Shown here one piece after another: positions 13,231-20,637 of a DNA stretch of 21,736 nucleotides. Source of the DNA: GCA-2718595 sp963935005 (GTDB lineage: Bacteria; Gemmatimonadota; Gemmatimonadetes; Longimicrobiales; Gaopeijiaceae). The notes beneath the pieces were generated by a model. It was not told the DNA's origin, made no database searches, and saw nothing but the letters and a program-made list of their open reading frames with translations. Both the position numbers and the translations under genes were made by a program. Each line of letters starts with the position of its first letter. Position 1 is the first letter of the stretch. The stretch is from contig CAWWAX010000019.1 in the NCBI GenBank assembly GCA_963935005.1, forward strand, positions 1 through 21,736, in the 5' to 3' direction.

Positions 13231-14514
13231 CTATCGATAGAATAGCTCGACGGGCCACATCGGGATAGCCGGAACATACGTGACCAAAAGTAGCATGAAT
13301 ACAAGAATGGATACAAAATAAATGTTAACCTTGCTGACTTCCCAAATATCAGCCTTAGCTACCGAGCAGGCAGTGACTAAAACACTAGCCACAGGAGGAG
13401 TCTGCTGTCCTATACCCAGATTCAATGTGACCACGAGACCAAAATGAACCGGATCAATCCCTGCCGCCAAAACCAGGGGCATCACAATAGGTACCACTAA
13501 AATAATTGCTGCCGCTGAATGCAAAAACAAGCCAACTAGAATGAAAAAAACGTTTAGTAGTGCTAAAATAGCAAAACGATTATCTGTAAAATCCATAATT
13601 CCTTGAGCTACTTTTTGAGGGACCTGCACTTCGGTCAGATAATCACCCAACAGTGCAGATGTGGCCACCAAAAGCATGACTACAGCAGTCTGTATACCTC
13701 CCGACAAGATCGCAGACCTCAGGGCTGAAATATTTAACTCTCGATACACTACTCCACCGATAACGATAGAAGCCAATACAGCCAAGCCTGCTCCTTCCGT
13801 AGCGGTCACCCATCCAGAGAAAATTCCAGACAGAATAATCACCGGGAGTAGCAGCGCCCAAGAGGCTTCTTTCAGTGCTTTTAGCACTTTTTGCATCTGA
13901 AAAGCTGATTCTACTGGAAATCCATTCTTCAAAGCCAAAATATAGACCATGACCATCATCATCATTCCACCCAAAACACCTGGAACAATGCCAGCCACAA
14001 AGAGTTCCACCACTGAACTGCCAGACATCACTCCATAGAGAATCATGGGTATTGAAGGAGGAATAATGACTGCCAGGGTCGCCGACGACGAGGTCACCGC
14101 AGCTGCGAATGGAGTCGGATAACCCTTATCCTTCATCGCAGGAATAAGAATCGAACCCAAGGCCGCGACATCAGCCACCGCAGACCCTGAAATTTCTGCA
14201 AAAAACAGTGAAGCGGAAACAGTGACCATCGCCAAGCCCCCTCGGATAAAACCTACCAGGGCTGAAGCGAGATTGATGAGCCGTATCGAAATTCCAGTGC
14301 AATTCATAATTGCACCAGCTAAAATAAAAAGAGGGATTGCAATCAATGGAAACTTCGTCGAACCATCAAAAAGCACGAGGGCTGCATTAGGGAGACTCGC
14401 CATCCCAGAACTCAGTATCATTCCAGAAAGAGCCACTATCCCCAGGGATACTGCTATTGGCACGTTAACAAGTACCAGTCCAAGTAATCCCAAAAACATT
14501 AGGAGAAGGATCAT
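13231..14514 (-). CDS. dctM: TRAP transporter large permease, DctM type
   Basis: This 427-residue protein of about twelve helices is a full-length DctM subunit. Typical marks are VNVPIAVSLG near the start, GSTKFPLIAIPLFILAGAIM (50-69), FFAEISGSAVADVAALGSIL, FAAAVTSSSATLAVIIPPSI, TEGAGLAVLASIV, and LNLGIGQQTPPVASVLVTAC near the end. DctM carries the sodium-driven transport path and works with DctQ and a periplasmic binding protein. Its ATG overlaps the DctQ stop (ATGA), so the two are translated together. The stop lies inside a 12-bp palindrome, TCTATCGATAGA, of unclear meaning. Substrate class is carboxylates, given the DctP subunit. Confidence 0.95.
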   Translation of the reverse strand: MILLLMFLGLLGLVLVNVPIAVSLGIVALSGMILSSGMASLPNAALVLFDGSTKFPLIAIPLFILAGAIMNCTGISIRLINLASALVGFIRGGLAMVTVSASLFFAEISGSAVADVAALGSILIPAMKDKGYPTPFAAAVTSSSATLAVIIPPSIPMILYGVMSGSSVVELFVAGIVPGVLGGMMMMVMVYILALKNGFPVESAFQMQKVLKALKEASWALLLPVIILSGIFSGWVTATEGAGLAVLASIVIGGVVYRELNISALRSAILSGGIQTAVVMLLVATSALLGDYLTEVQVPQKVAQGIMDFTDNRFAILALLNVFFILVGLFLHSAAAIILVVPIVMPLVLAAGIDPVHFGLVVTLNLGIGQQTPPVASVLVTACSVAKADIWEVSKVNIYFVSILVFMLLLVTYVPAIPMWPVELFYR

Positions 14515-15008
14515 CGTGTCTCTTCTCTATCCTGAGAAGACAGCAAGTCTGGTAACAGTATCAACTCAGCGATTATGAAGAGGACCGCTCCGATTGGGAT
14601 CACTGACTGAGTCAGTCGTTGCGGCATCCATGGCAGGCTCACGAGAGTCTCTCCACCCAACACTCCGAAAACTCTCCATCCCGACCACGCCACCAAAGCA
14701 AAGAATCCCACCACCGCAATCTTTCCAAAAACGATCAGAAATTTCCTTGCTTGCGGCCCAACTGCATCTAGGATTTTGGAGAAGCCAATGTGTTCCTGGC
14801 GCAGAGCAGCTAAAACAGAGCCGTAGAATGTCAGCCATGCGAGCAGGATGGATGCCACTTCGTCATACCAGACAAGAGAGGCCCCTATCTTCCTGAAAAC
14901 CACCCCCATGACGACTACTAAAGCCAGTGCTACCACTAGAAATACGACCAATTTTTCTAGGAATCCTGATAATTCATCCCTGAAACGGTGCCGGGTCAAT
15001 CCAAACAT
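14511..15008 (-). CDS. dctQ: TRAP transporter small permease, DctQ type
   Basis: This protein of about 165 residues has four membrane helices, the size and topology of DctQ. The segment IGASLVWYDEVASILLAWLT is the family signature ('sl.W.eEla.yll.Wl.f'), followed by GSVLAALRQEHIGF, the conserved 'ga..a.r...Hi.v' element. It helps DctM form the membrane part of the transporter. Starts are uncertain: the longest form begins with TTG at 15030-15032 without a ribosome site, and the ATG at 15006-15008 has GAGG close by, which I use. The gene ends overlapping dctM by four bases and starts a few tens of bases after dctP. Confidence 0.9.
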   Translation of the reverse strand: MFGLTRHRFRDELSGFLEKLVVFLVVALALVVVMGVVFRKIGASLVWYDEVASILLAWLTFYGSVLAALRQEHIGFSKILDAVGPQARKFLIVFGKIAVVGFFALVAWSGWRVFGVLGGETLVSLPWMPQRLTQSVIPIGAVLFIIAELILLPDLLSSQDREETR

Positions 15009-15052
15009 CTGCCTCACTAACTCGGTTTCCAAAGTTTAAGCATGCTTCCCAA

Positions 15053-16081
15053 TCACAAGCCCGAATTTTCTTCAAGTTCCAGAGATTGCCTGACCAACTC
15101 ACCAGCTCCCACAACTGAACTGCTAAAGTCTTCGTAGATCTCCCTGCTGGCAGCCTCAAAGGCTTCTCTATCCGGTTCGTTAACCTCTACCCCTGCTTCA
15201 GATAAGGCCACTAGAAAATCCGAGTCCATACGACTTGCTGTTTCATAAACAAATTTTTGTGTTTCTATAGCTATTTCTGCTATCCCCGCCCTTAAATCTT
15301 CAGGAAGTCTGTCCCAGCTCGCTCCAACCGTAACATAGGCAGGAGTATAAACATGACCCGTCAGAGACATATAATTTTGAACTTCGTGCAACTTCGAGGC
15401 GTAGATCTGAGCCAATGGATTTTCCTGCCCATCCATCACTCCTGTTTGTAAGGCCACAAAAACTTCTGAGAGTGGCATCGGCGATGGATTAGATCCAAAC
15501 GCCTGAAACAGTTTCACTCGCCATAATCCCCTTGGCGTCCTAAGCTTGATACCTTCCAGGTCATCCGGAGTCACTACAGGGCGGATATTATTCGTTACAT
15601 GTCTGAAGCCATTTTCCCAAACTGCTATAATTTCATAGCCTTGCTTCGCAGCTTCGGGAACAAGGGCGGGCCATATGACATGCTCTTCTATTTTCTTCAT
15701 GTGTTCGCGATTTTTCACCAAATAGGGCATCTCGAAGATGCCAAAGAGCTCCACTCTTGATGACATAATGGTCGATGGAAGAGCAAAATCTAGGGTTCCA
15801 AGCTTGAGTTTTTGAAGCATCAATTCATCGCCACCCAATTGACTTGAACCGAACACATTGACCTTCACGCGACCTTCATACCTGGCCTCTACTCTCCTAG
15901 AGAACTCTTCAGCCGAAAGTGCGAACAGAGAACCCGGAGCTCCTACGTGTCCGAATTTCAGTTCTACAACACGCTCGCTATCCTGTTGGGCTCCACAAGC
16001 CATGAATAATACGCAACAAAAGACCGAGATAGGCCGAAGAATACGCTGCAGAATTGATTCGATCGACAACATGTTACGCAT
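15053..16081 (-). CDS. dctP: TRAP transporter substrate-binding lipoprotein, DctP type
   Basis: This 342-residue protein has a long signal peptide ending VLFMACGAQ, with Cys29 as the likely lipidation site, so it would be membrane-tethered rather than free in the periplasm. VELKFGHVGAPGSLFALSAE is the DctP entry, SSQLGGDELMLQKLKLGTLD is the conserved 'lG.e.e.ie.lq.G.ld' segment, LEGIKLRTPRG carries the arginine that pairs with a substrate carboxylate, and SEVFVALQTGVMDGQENPLA is the second half of the binding site. This is the family pattern for carboxylate binding. The gene starts 7 bases after the aminotransferase stop, with AGG six bases before the ATG. Substrate unknown; neighbours suggest a hydroxy- or dicarboxylic acid. 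Confidence 0.94.
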   Translation of the reverse strand: MRNMLSIESILQRILRPISVFCCVLFMACGAQQDSERVVELKFGHVGAPGSLFALSAEEFSRRVEARYEGRVKVNVFGSSQLGGDELMLQKLKLGTLDFALPSTIMSSRVELFGIFEMPYLVKNREHMKKIEEHVIWPALVPEAAKQGYEIIAVWENGFRHVTNNIRPVVTPDDLEGIKLRTPRGLWRVKLFQAFGSNPSPMPLSEVFVALQTGVMDGQENPLAQIYASKLHEVQNYMSLTGHVYTPAYVTVGASWDRLPEDLRAGIAEIAIETQKFVYETASRMDSDFLVALSEAGVEVNEPDREAFEAASREIYEDFSSSVVGAGELVRQSLELEENSGL

Positions 16082-16088
16082 CCTTAAC

Positions 16089-17255
16089 CTATTGACTGGC
16101 TAAAAACTCTAAGGCTGCACCCACTCCACCAGATTGGTGGGGAACCCCAGCTACAGATAGAGCCATTTCAACTCCACAAAGGGTCCCGGCAATCATTAGA
16201 TCATTAACATCCCCCAAGTGACCAATCCTGAAAACCTTCCCGTTCAGTCTTCCTAATCCTCCACCCAATGACATGTCAAATTTCTCCAAACAAATTGTTC
16301 GCACAAGATTTGCATCAGTTCCTTCGGGCATAAGCACACTAGTCGCTGCTGCACTCACAGCGGAAGGGTCATTACAGAAATTTTGAAGACCCCAAGCATC
16401 AACCGCTCGCCTCGTTGCTTCACCTAAACGAGCATGCCTGGCATGCGTATTCTGCAAACCTTCCTCTCTCAACATCTTCAGTGCCTCTTCTAGGCCGTAC
16501 AGTAGATTCGTAGCCGGAGTATAAGGAAAATACCCAGTTTCTTCGAAGGTCATCTGGTCTGTCCAGTCCCAATAAGAACGGAAACCTTTAGTGCTTTTGT
16601 GTACTTCCAATGCCTTACTACTCACAGCACAGAAAGAAAGGCCTGGGGGTAACATAAACCCCTTCTGCGATCCACAAATCGTAACGTCCACTCCCCAATC
16701 ATCGTGCCGGTATTCCATAGCGCAGGCCGAGGAAACAGCATCGACCATGAGTAACGCAGGATGACCTACATCATCCATCGCTTTTCTGATAGCCGCGATA
16801 TCTGTGACCACACCAGTAGCCGTTTCGTTATGGACGATCAGGACGGCTTTAATCTCATGGTTCGGATCAGCAGTCAATAGTTCCGCCAAGGCTACAGGAT
16901 CGACTGGCAGCCTCCAGTCCCAAGGAGCTACCTGTACTTCTAGTCCAAGTCTAGTCGCGACCAATCCCCACATCTCAGAGAAAAATCCCGCGTCGAACCT
17001 CAGCACCTTATCACCTGCGGACAATGTATTGACCAAGCCAGATTCCCACGAACCACTTCCAGAAGCCGGATAAACAAACACATACTCAGAAGCCTGAAAA
17101 ACATCTTTTAATTCTTTGAGAATTTTCGCTCCGAATTCTTTAAACTCAGGACCACGGTGATCGATGGTAGGCTTGCTCATGGCCCGAAGGATACGTTCGG
17201 GAACATTCGTGGGTCCTGGCAACTGCAAAAAGTGTCTTCCAGATCTGAAAGGCAT
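16089..17255 (-). CDS. Class V aminotransferase, serine/aspartate-glyoxylate type
   Basis: This PLP enzyme has 388 residues from the preferred start and belongs to the alanine/serine-glyoxylate aminotransferase group. Counting from the upstream ATG at 17280-17282, FLQLPGPTNVPERILRAMSK (18-37) and PTIDHRGPEF (38-47) are the family entry. YPASGSGSWESGLVN (71-85) binds PLP phosphate, HNETATGV (151-158) and Asp181 in VDAVSS hold the ring, and GSQKGFMLPPG carries the PLP lysine Lys207. Such enzymes convert glyoxylate to glycine using serine, aspartate or alanine. Bacterial serine-glyoxylate (serine cycle) and aspartate-glyoxylate (BhcA, beta-hydroxyaspartate cycle) forms are both close, and I cannot separate them; no bhcB, bhcC or bhcD genes are nearby. 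The ATG at 17253-17255 has AGGAAGAG upstream while the longer start has nothing. It is the first gene of the TRAP operon. Confidence 0.88.
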   Translation of the reverse strand: MPFRSGRHFLQLPGPTNVPERILRAMSKPTIDHRGPEFKEFGAKILKELKDVFQASEYVFVYPASGSGSWESGLVNTLSAGDKVLRFDAGFFSEMWGLVATRLGLEVQVAPWDWRLPVDPVALAELLTADPNHEIKAVLIVHNETATGVVTDIAAIRKAMDDVGHPALLMVDAVSSACAMEYRHDDWGVDVTICGSQKGFMLPPGLSFCAVSSKALEVHKSTKGFRSYWDWTDQMTFEETGYFPYTPATNLLYGLEEALKMLREEGLQNTHARHARLGEATRRAVDAWGLQNFCNDPSAVSAAATSVLMPEGTDANLVRTICLEKFDMSLGGGLGRLNGKVFRIGHLGDVNDLMIAGTLCGVEMALSVAGVPHQSGGVGAALEFLASQ

Positions 17256-17282
17256 TCTTAGCTCTTCCTTGTATTGGTCCAT

Positions 17283-17493
17283 GTGTTGTAAGCTTCAGGC
17301 TAGAATAATGGCACAGGGATTACCTAAAAGCCATATGGCATTCTCCTCATATCTACGAATGAATACCTATGATCATAGCTATCCCCGAGACGAAGCTATT
17401 AGTCTTAGAATTAGACGCGATGGCAAATCCTGTTAAGTTTGCCCCGTATCCTTGGCGTCCTAGTCGAATCTACGGCAGTTTAGAGCAGATAAG
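17283..17493. promoter_or_regulatory. Divergent control region with several palindromes
   Basis: This gap separates the leftward aminotransferase-TRAP operon from the rightward dehydrogenase gene. It contains GCCATATGGC (17330-17339), the 12-bp perfect palindrome CTATGATCATAG (17367-17378), and GGCAAA (17422-17427) with its complement TTTGCC (17438-17443). Any could bind a shared regulator. No clean sigma-70 promoter is visible on either strand, and no regulator gene lies within the operon. Confidence 0.4.
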
Positions 17494-20349
17494 ATGAAAA
17501 CAATCTCTGACCTTCTAAAAAATAGCATAGAAGGGGAAACCCTTTTTGATACTTTTAGTAAAGGTCTATACTCCACAGACGCTTCCATTTACCAGATTGA
17601 GCCAATCGGCGTAATCCTGCCCAAGGATGTCAATGATGTCGTCAGCACCCTGCAGATAGCCAGTCAACACGACACTTCTGTAACACCCCGAGGTGCAGGG
17701 ACTTCTCAATCCGGTCAGTCCATAGGACCTGGAATTATTGTAGATACAAGTAAATCCTTGAACGAAATTGGAGAGATTGACTACGAAACCAAAAGGATCA
17801 AGGTGCAACCAGGTGTGGTCCTCGATCATTTGAACCAATTCCTTAAGCCACACGGTCTCTTTTTCCCTGTAGATGTGGCCACTTCCAGCCGAGCCACTAT
17901 CGGAGGGATGACAGCCAATAACAGTGCTGGATCCAGGTCAATCAAATACGGAATGATGGTCGACAATGTCAGATCTATCCAAGGTCTGCTTCATGACGGA
18001 ACTGAAGTAACGTTCGGCATGGATGCACCGATCGCGGGACTCGAACTTCAGATTGCGCAAACACTCGCCATTATTCGTCGTAGAGAAAATGCAGAGTTAG
18101 AGAAGAGAATTCCCAAAGTCATGAGAAGAGTAGCGGGCTACAATCTCGACAGAATTTCGGAAGACGGAGATAGGATCGCACAACTATTAGTAGGGTCCGA
18201 AGGCACTCTTTCATTCTTCACCGAGATAGAACTCCAACTTTCACAGTTGCCTGACCATAAAGTGCTAGGAGCCTGCACTTTCCCCAGCCTAGAAGCAGCG
18301 TTGAACGCAGTTTCTCACATAGTAGAACTCAATCCTTCCGCCGTCGAATTGATAGACGGTGCACTTATAGATCTGGCCCGGGATATTCCAACTCTTAGGA
18401 ACTCTATAGATCAATTCGTACAAAAAGACGCGCGCGCGGTCTTACTCGTAGAATTCTCCTGCAACGGAGAGAACTACCTTTCTTCCAAACTGGATTATCT
18501 GGAACAAGTTCTTTCTGACCTTGGATACCCCAGAGCTTTGTTAAGAGCTGAGTCACCCGTACTCCAAAACTTGATTTGGTCAGTCAGGAAAACCTCTATG
18601 AATATTGTGATGTCTATGAAGGGAGATAAAAAACCGATTTCTTTCATAGAAGACTGTACAATTCCACTCGAACACCTGTCAGAATACGGAGTTCGACTTG
18701 AGGAAATTTTTCAAAAGCATGGAACTAGTGGTACCTGGTACGCTCACGCTTCCGTGGGCTGTCTTCACGTAAGACCTATCCTGAATCTCAAAAGTGACCA
18801 AGACCTCCGATCCATGCGAAGCATAGCGGAGCAAACCCATGAACTCGTCAGGGAATTCAAAGGAACACATTCGGGAGAACATGGGGATGGTTTAATCCGG
18901 TCTGAATTCTTGGAGCCCATGTTGGGCAAACAGCTCGTCTCAGCATTTTCAGAAATAAAAGATTTGTTCGATCCCTCAGAGATTCTTAATCCAGGTAAGA
19001 TAGTAAACCCGCCCAGGATGGATGACAGGAGCTTGATGCGTTATAAGGAGGGATATAAGTCTCTCCCCGTAGCTACATCCATGGACTGGTCACCTTGGGG
19101 AGGATGGACCCAAGCCACTGAGATGTGCAATAACAATGGTGCATGTAGAAAAAGTGACCCTGGAGTCATGTGTCCTTCCTACCGAGTCACTGGAGATGAG
19201 AGACATGTCCCTCGAGGGAGGGTCAATTCTCTCCGCCTAGCCCTGACTGGCCAACTTGGACCAGAAGCTTTGACTTCTGAGGATATGTACCAAACTCTTT
19301 CACTCTGCGTTGGTTGCAAAGCTTGTCAGAAAGAGTGCCCCATGAGCGTCGACATCACACGTATGAAAATCGAATTCCTACATCACTATAATGACAAACA
19401 TGGCCTTCGCCTGCGTGAACGAATGATCGCCTGGCTTCCACGTTACGCTAAATGGATCAGTAAGTTTCCACTGATCGCTAATATGGGATCTCGCAAAGGT
19501 CCCCTGGCCAAATTGGGTGAGATGTTCCTGGGAATAACTGCTCACCGTGAAAAACCACAGTGGAGGAGTGATATTTTCAGAAATCGACCTACCATAGCAG
19601 AAAACAGCCAAAACCCAGAAATCGTTTTGTGGACAGACACTTTCAATACCTATTTTGAGCCAGAAAACGCCCAGGCTGCTGTCACTGTTTTAGAAGCAGC
19701 AGGTTACAAAGTCATTGTTCCTATTTTTGACACACGCCCCGCTTGCTGTGGCCGTACTTTTCTGAATGCCGGATTGATTGAAGAGGCCCGTTCCGAAGCA
19801 GAGAGACTAGCTAAAACACTTGGACCGTGGGCTGAACAAGGCATACCTATCATAGGCCTTGAACCCTCTTGTCTTCTGACACTCCGAGATGAACTCACAG
19901 TGATTCTGCCTGGAGAGAGAAGCGAAGCCATTAAAAAACAAGCTGTCCTCTTAGACGAATTCCTAATCGCAGAGCAAGAAAAGGGACGACTCAAATTGAA
20001 CCTGCAGCCTCTCGAAGAAACCAGGGCTATGGTCCACACGCACTGCCATCAAAAAGCCTTGGGAAAAACTGGTGCAACCGAGGAAATTCTCAAATGGATT
20101 CCAAATTTGGAAGTTGAATCCATCCAATCTGGATGCTGTGGTATGGCTGGTGCCTTTGGCTATGAGTCTGAGCATTACCAAACTTCAATGGCGATGGCTA
20201 ATCTTGACCTGCTTCCAGCTGTGCGCGCACAGTCTTCAGACACTCTAATAGTCGCTGGAGGAACAAGCTGCAGACACCAAATCGACCACGGAACCGATCA
20301 CGAAGCAACCAGCCTTGTTCGAATTCTTGAAAAGTCTTTGTCTGCCTAA
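17494..20349 (+). CDS. Fused FAD/iron-sulfur 2-hydroxyacid dehydrogenase (GlcD-GlcF/YdiJ-like)
   Basis: This 951-residue protein joins a flavin oxidase to an iron-sulfur subunit. The FAD-binding domain spans about 35-210, with PRGAGTSQSGQ at 65-75 and ATIGGMTANNSAGSRSIKYG further on. An FAD-oxidase C-terminal domain follows to about 510, ending in GTHSGEHGDGLIRSEFLEPM and LNPGKIVNPP. Cys605, Cys608, Cys611 and Cys615 form a complete 4Fe-4S site. A second site at Cys545, Cys551 and Cys560 has Asn548 where ferredoxin-like sites have a fourth cysteine. Two CCG motifs (Cys751-Cys752 and Cys881-Cys882) form the C-terminal heterodisulfide-reductase-like domain. Relatives oxidise D-lactate, glycolate or D-2-hydroxyglutarate and feed electrons to quinone or cytochrome. 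Placement beside a glyoxylate aminotransferase favours glycolate or another D-2-hydroxyacid (inference). The ATG lacks a strong ribosome site. Confidence 0.92.
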   Translation: MKTISDLLKNSIEGETLFDTFSKGLYSTDASIYQIEPIGVILPKDVNDVVSTLQIASQHDTSVTPRGAGTSQSGQSIGPGIIVDTSKSLNEIGEIDYETKRIKVQPGVVLDHLNQFLKPHGLFFPVDVATSSRATIGGMTANNSAGSRSIKYGMMVDNVRSIQGLLHDGTEVTFGMDAPIAGLELQIAQTLAIIRRRENAELEKRIPKVMRRVAGYNLDRISEDGDRIAQLLVGSEGTLSFFTEIELQLSQLPDHKVLGACTFPSLEAALNAVSHIVELNPSAVELIDGALIDLARDIPTLRNSIDQFVQKDARAVLLVEFSCNGENYLSSKLDYLEQVLSDLGYPRALLRAESPVLQNLIWSVRKTSMNIVMSMKGDKKPISFIEDCTIPLEHLSEYGVRLEEIFQKHGTSGTWYAHASVGCLHVRPILNLKSDQDLRSMRSIAEQTHELVREFKGTHSGEHGDGLIRSEFLEPMLGKQLVSAFSEIKDLFDPSEILNPGKIVNPPRMDDRSLMRYKEGYKSLPVATSMDWSPWGGWTQATEMCNNNGACRKSDPGVMCPSYRVTGDERHVPRGRVNSLRLALTGQLGPEALTSEDMYQTLSLCVGCKACQKECPMSVDITRMKIEFLHHYNDKHGLRLRERMIAWLPRYAKWISKFPLIANMGSRKGPLAKLGEMFLGITAHREKPQWRSDIFRNRPTIAENSQNPEIVLWTDTFNTYFEPENAQAAVTVLEAAGYKVIVPIFDTRPACCGRTFLNAGLIEEARSEAERLAKTLGPWAEQGIPIIGLEPSCLLTLRDELTVILPGERSEAIKKQAVLLDEFLIAEQEKGRLKLNLQPLEETRAMVHTHCHQKALGKTGATEEILKWIPNLEVESIQSGCCGMAGAFGYESEHYQTSMAMANLDLLPAVRAQSSDTLIVAGGTSCRHQIDHGTDHEATSLVRILEKSLSA

Positions 20350-20384
20350 CTAGGGTATCCCATACCAAAGACTTCTATATACAA

Positions 20385-20457
<73 letters not shown>

Positions 20458-20637
20458 TAACACAAACCTACTTACTACTCTGCTTCATCTCTACTTCTTT
20501 CAAAATATCTAATCTCTATCCAGTACAGATTCCTTTTGTCGTCCTTCTACATCTGTGCTATCTTACCCTCTAAAACTATCCTTTCGAAACAATTTTCAAG
20601 AGTGATAGCAATCATCTCAACACCGGACTGAATATCT

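Noticed and set aside
14848..15039. Plus-strand frames across dctQ
   Set aside because: They are antisense to a membrane protein with the DctQ signature and have no features of their own.
20354..20366. Hairpin GGTAT-CCC-ATACC after the dehydrogenase gene
   Set aside because: A five-base stem without a T-run is too weak to call a terminator.
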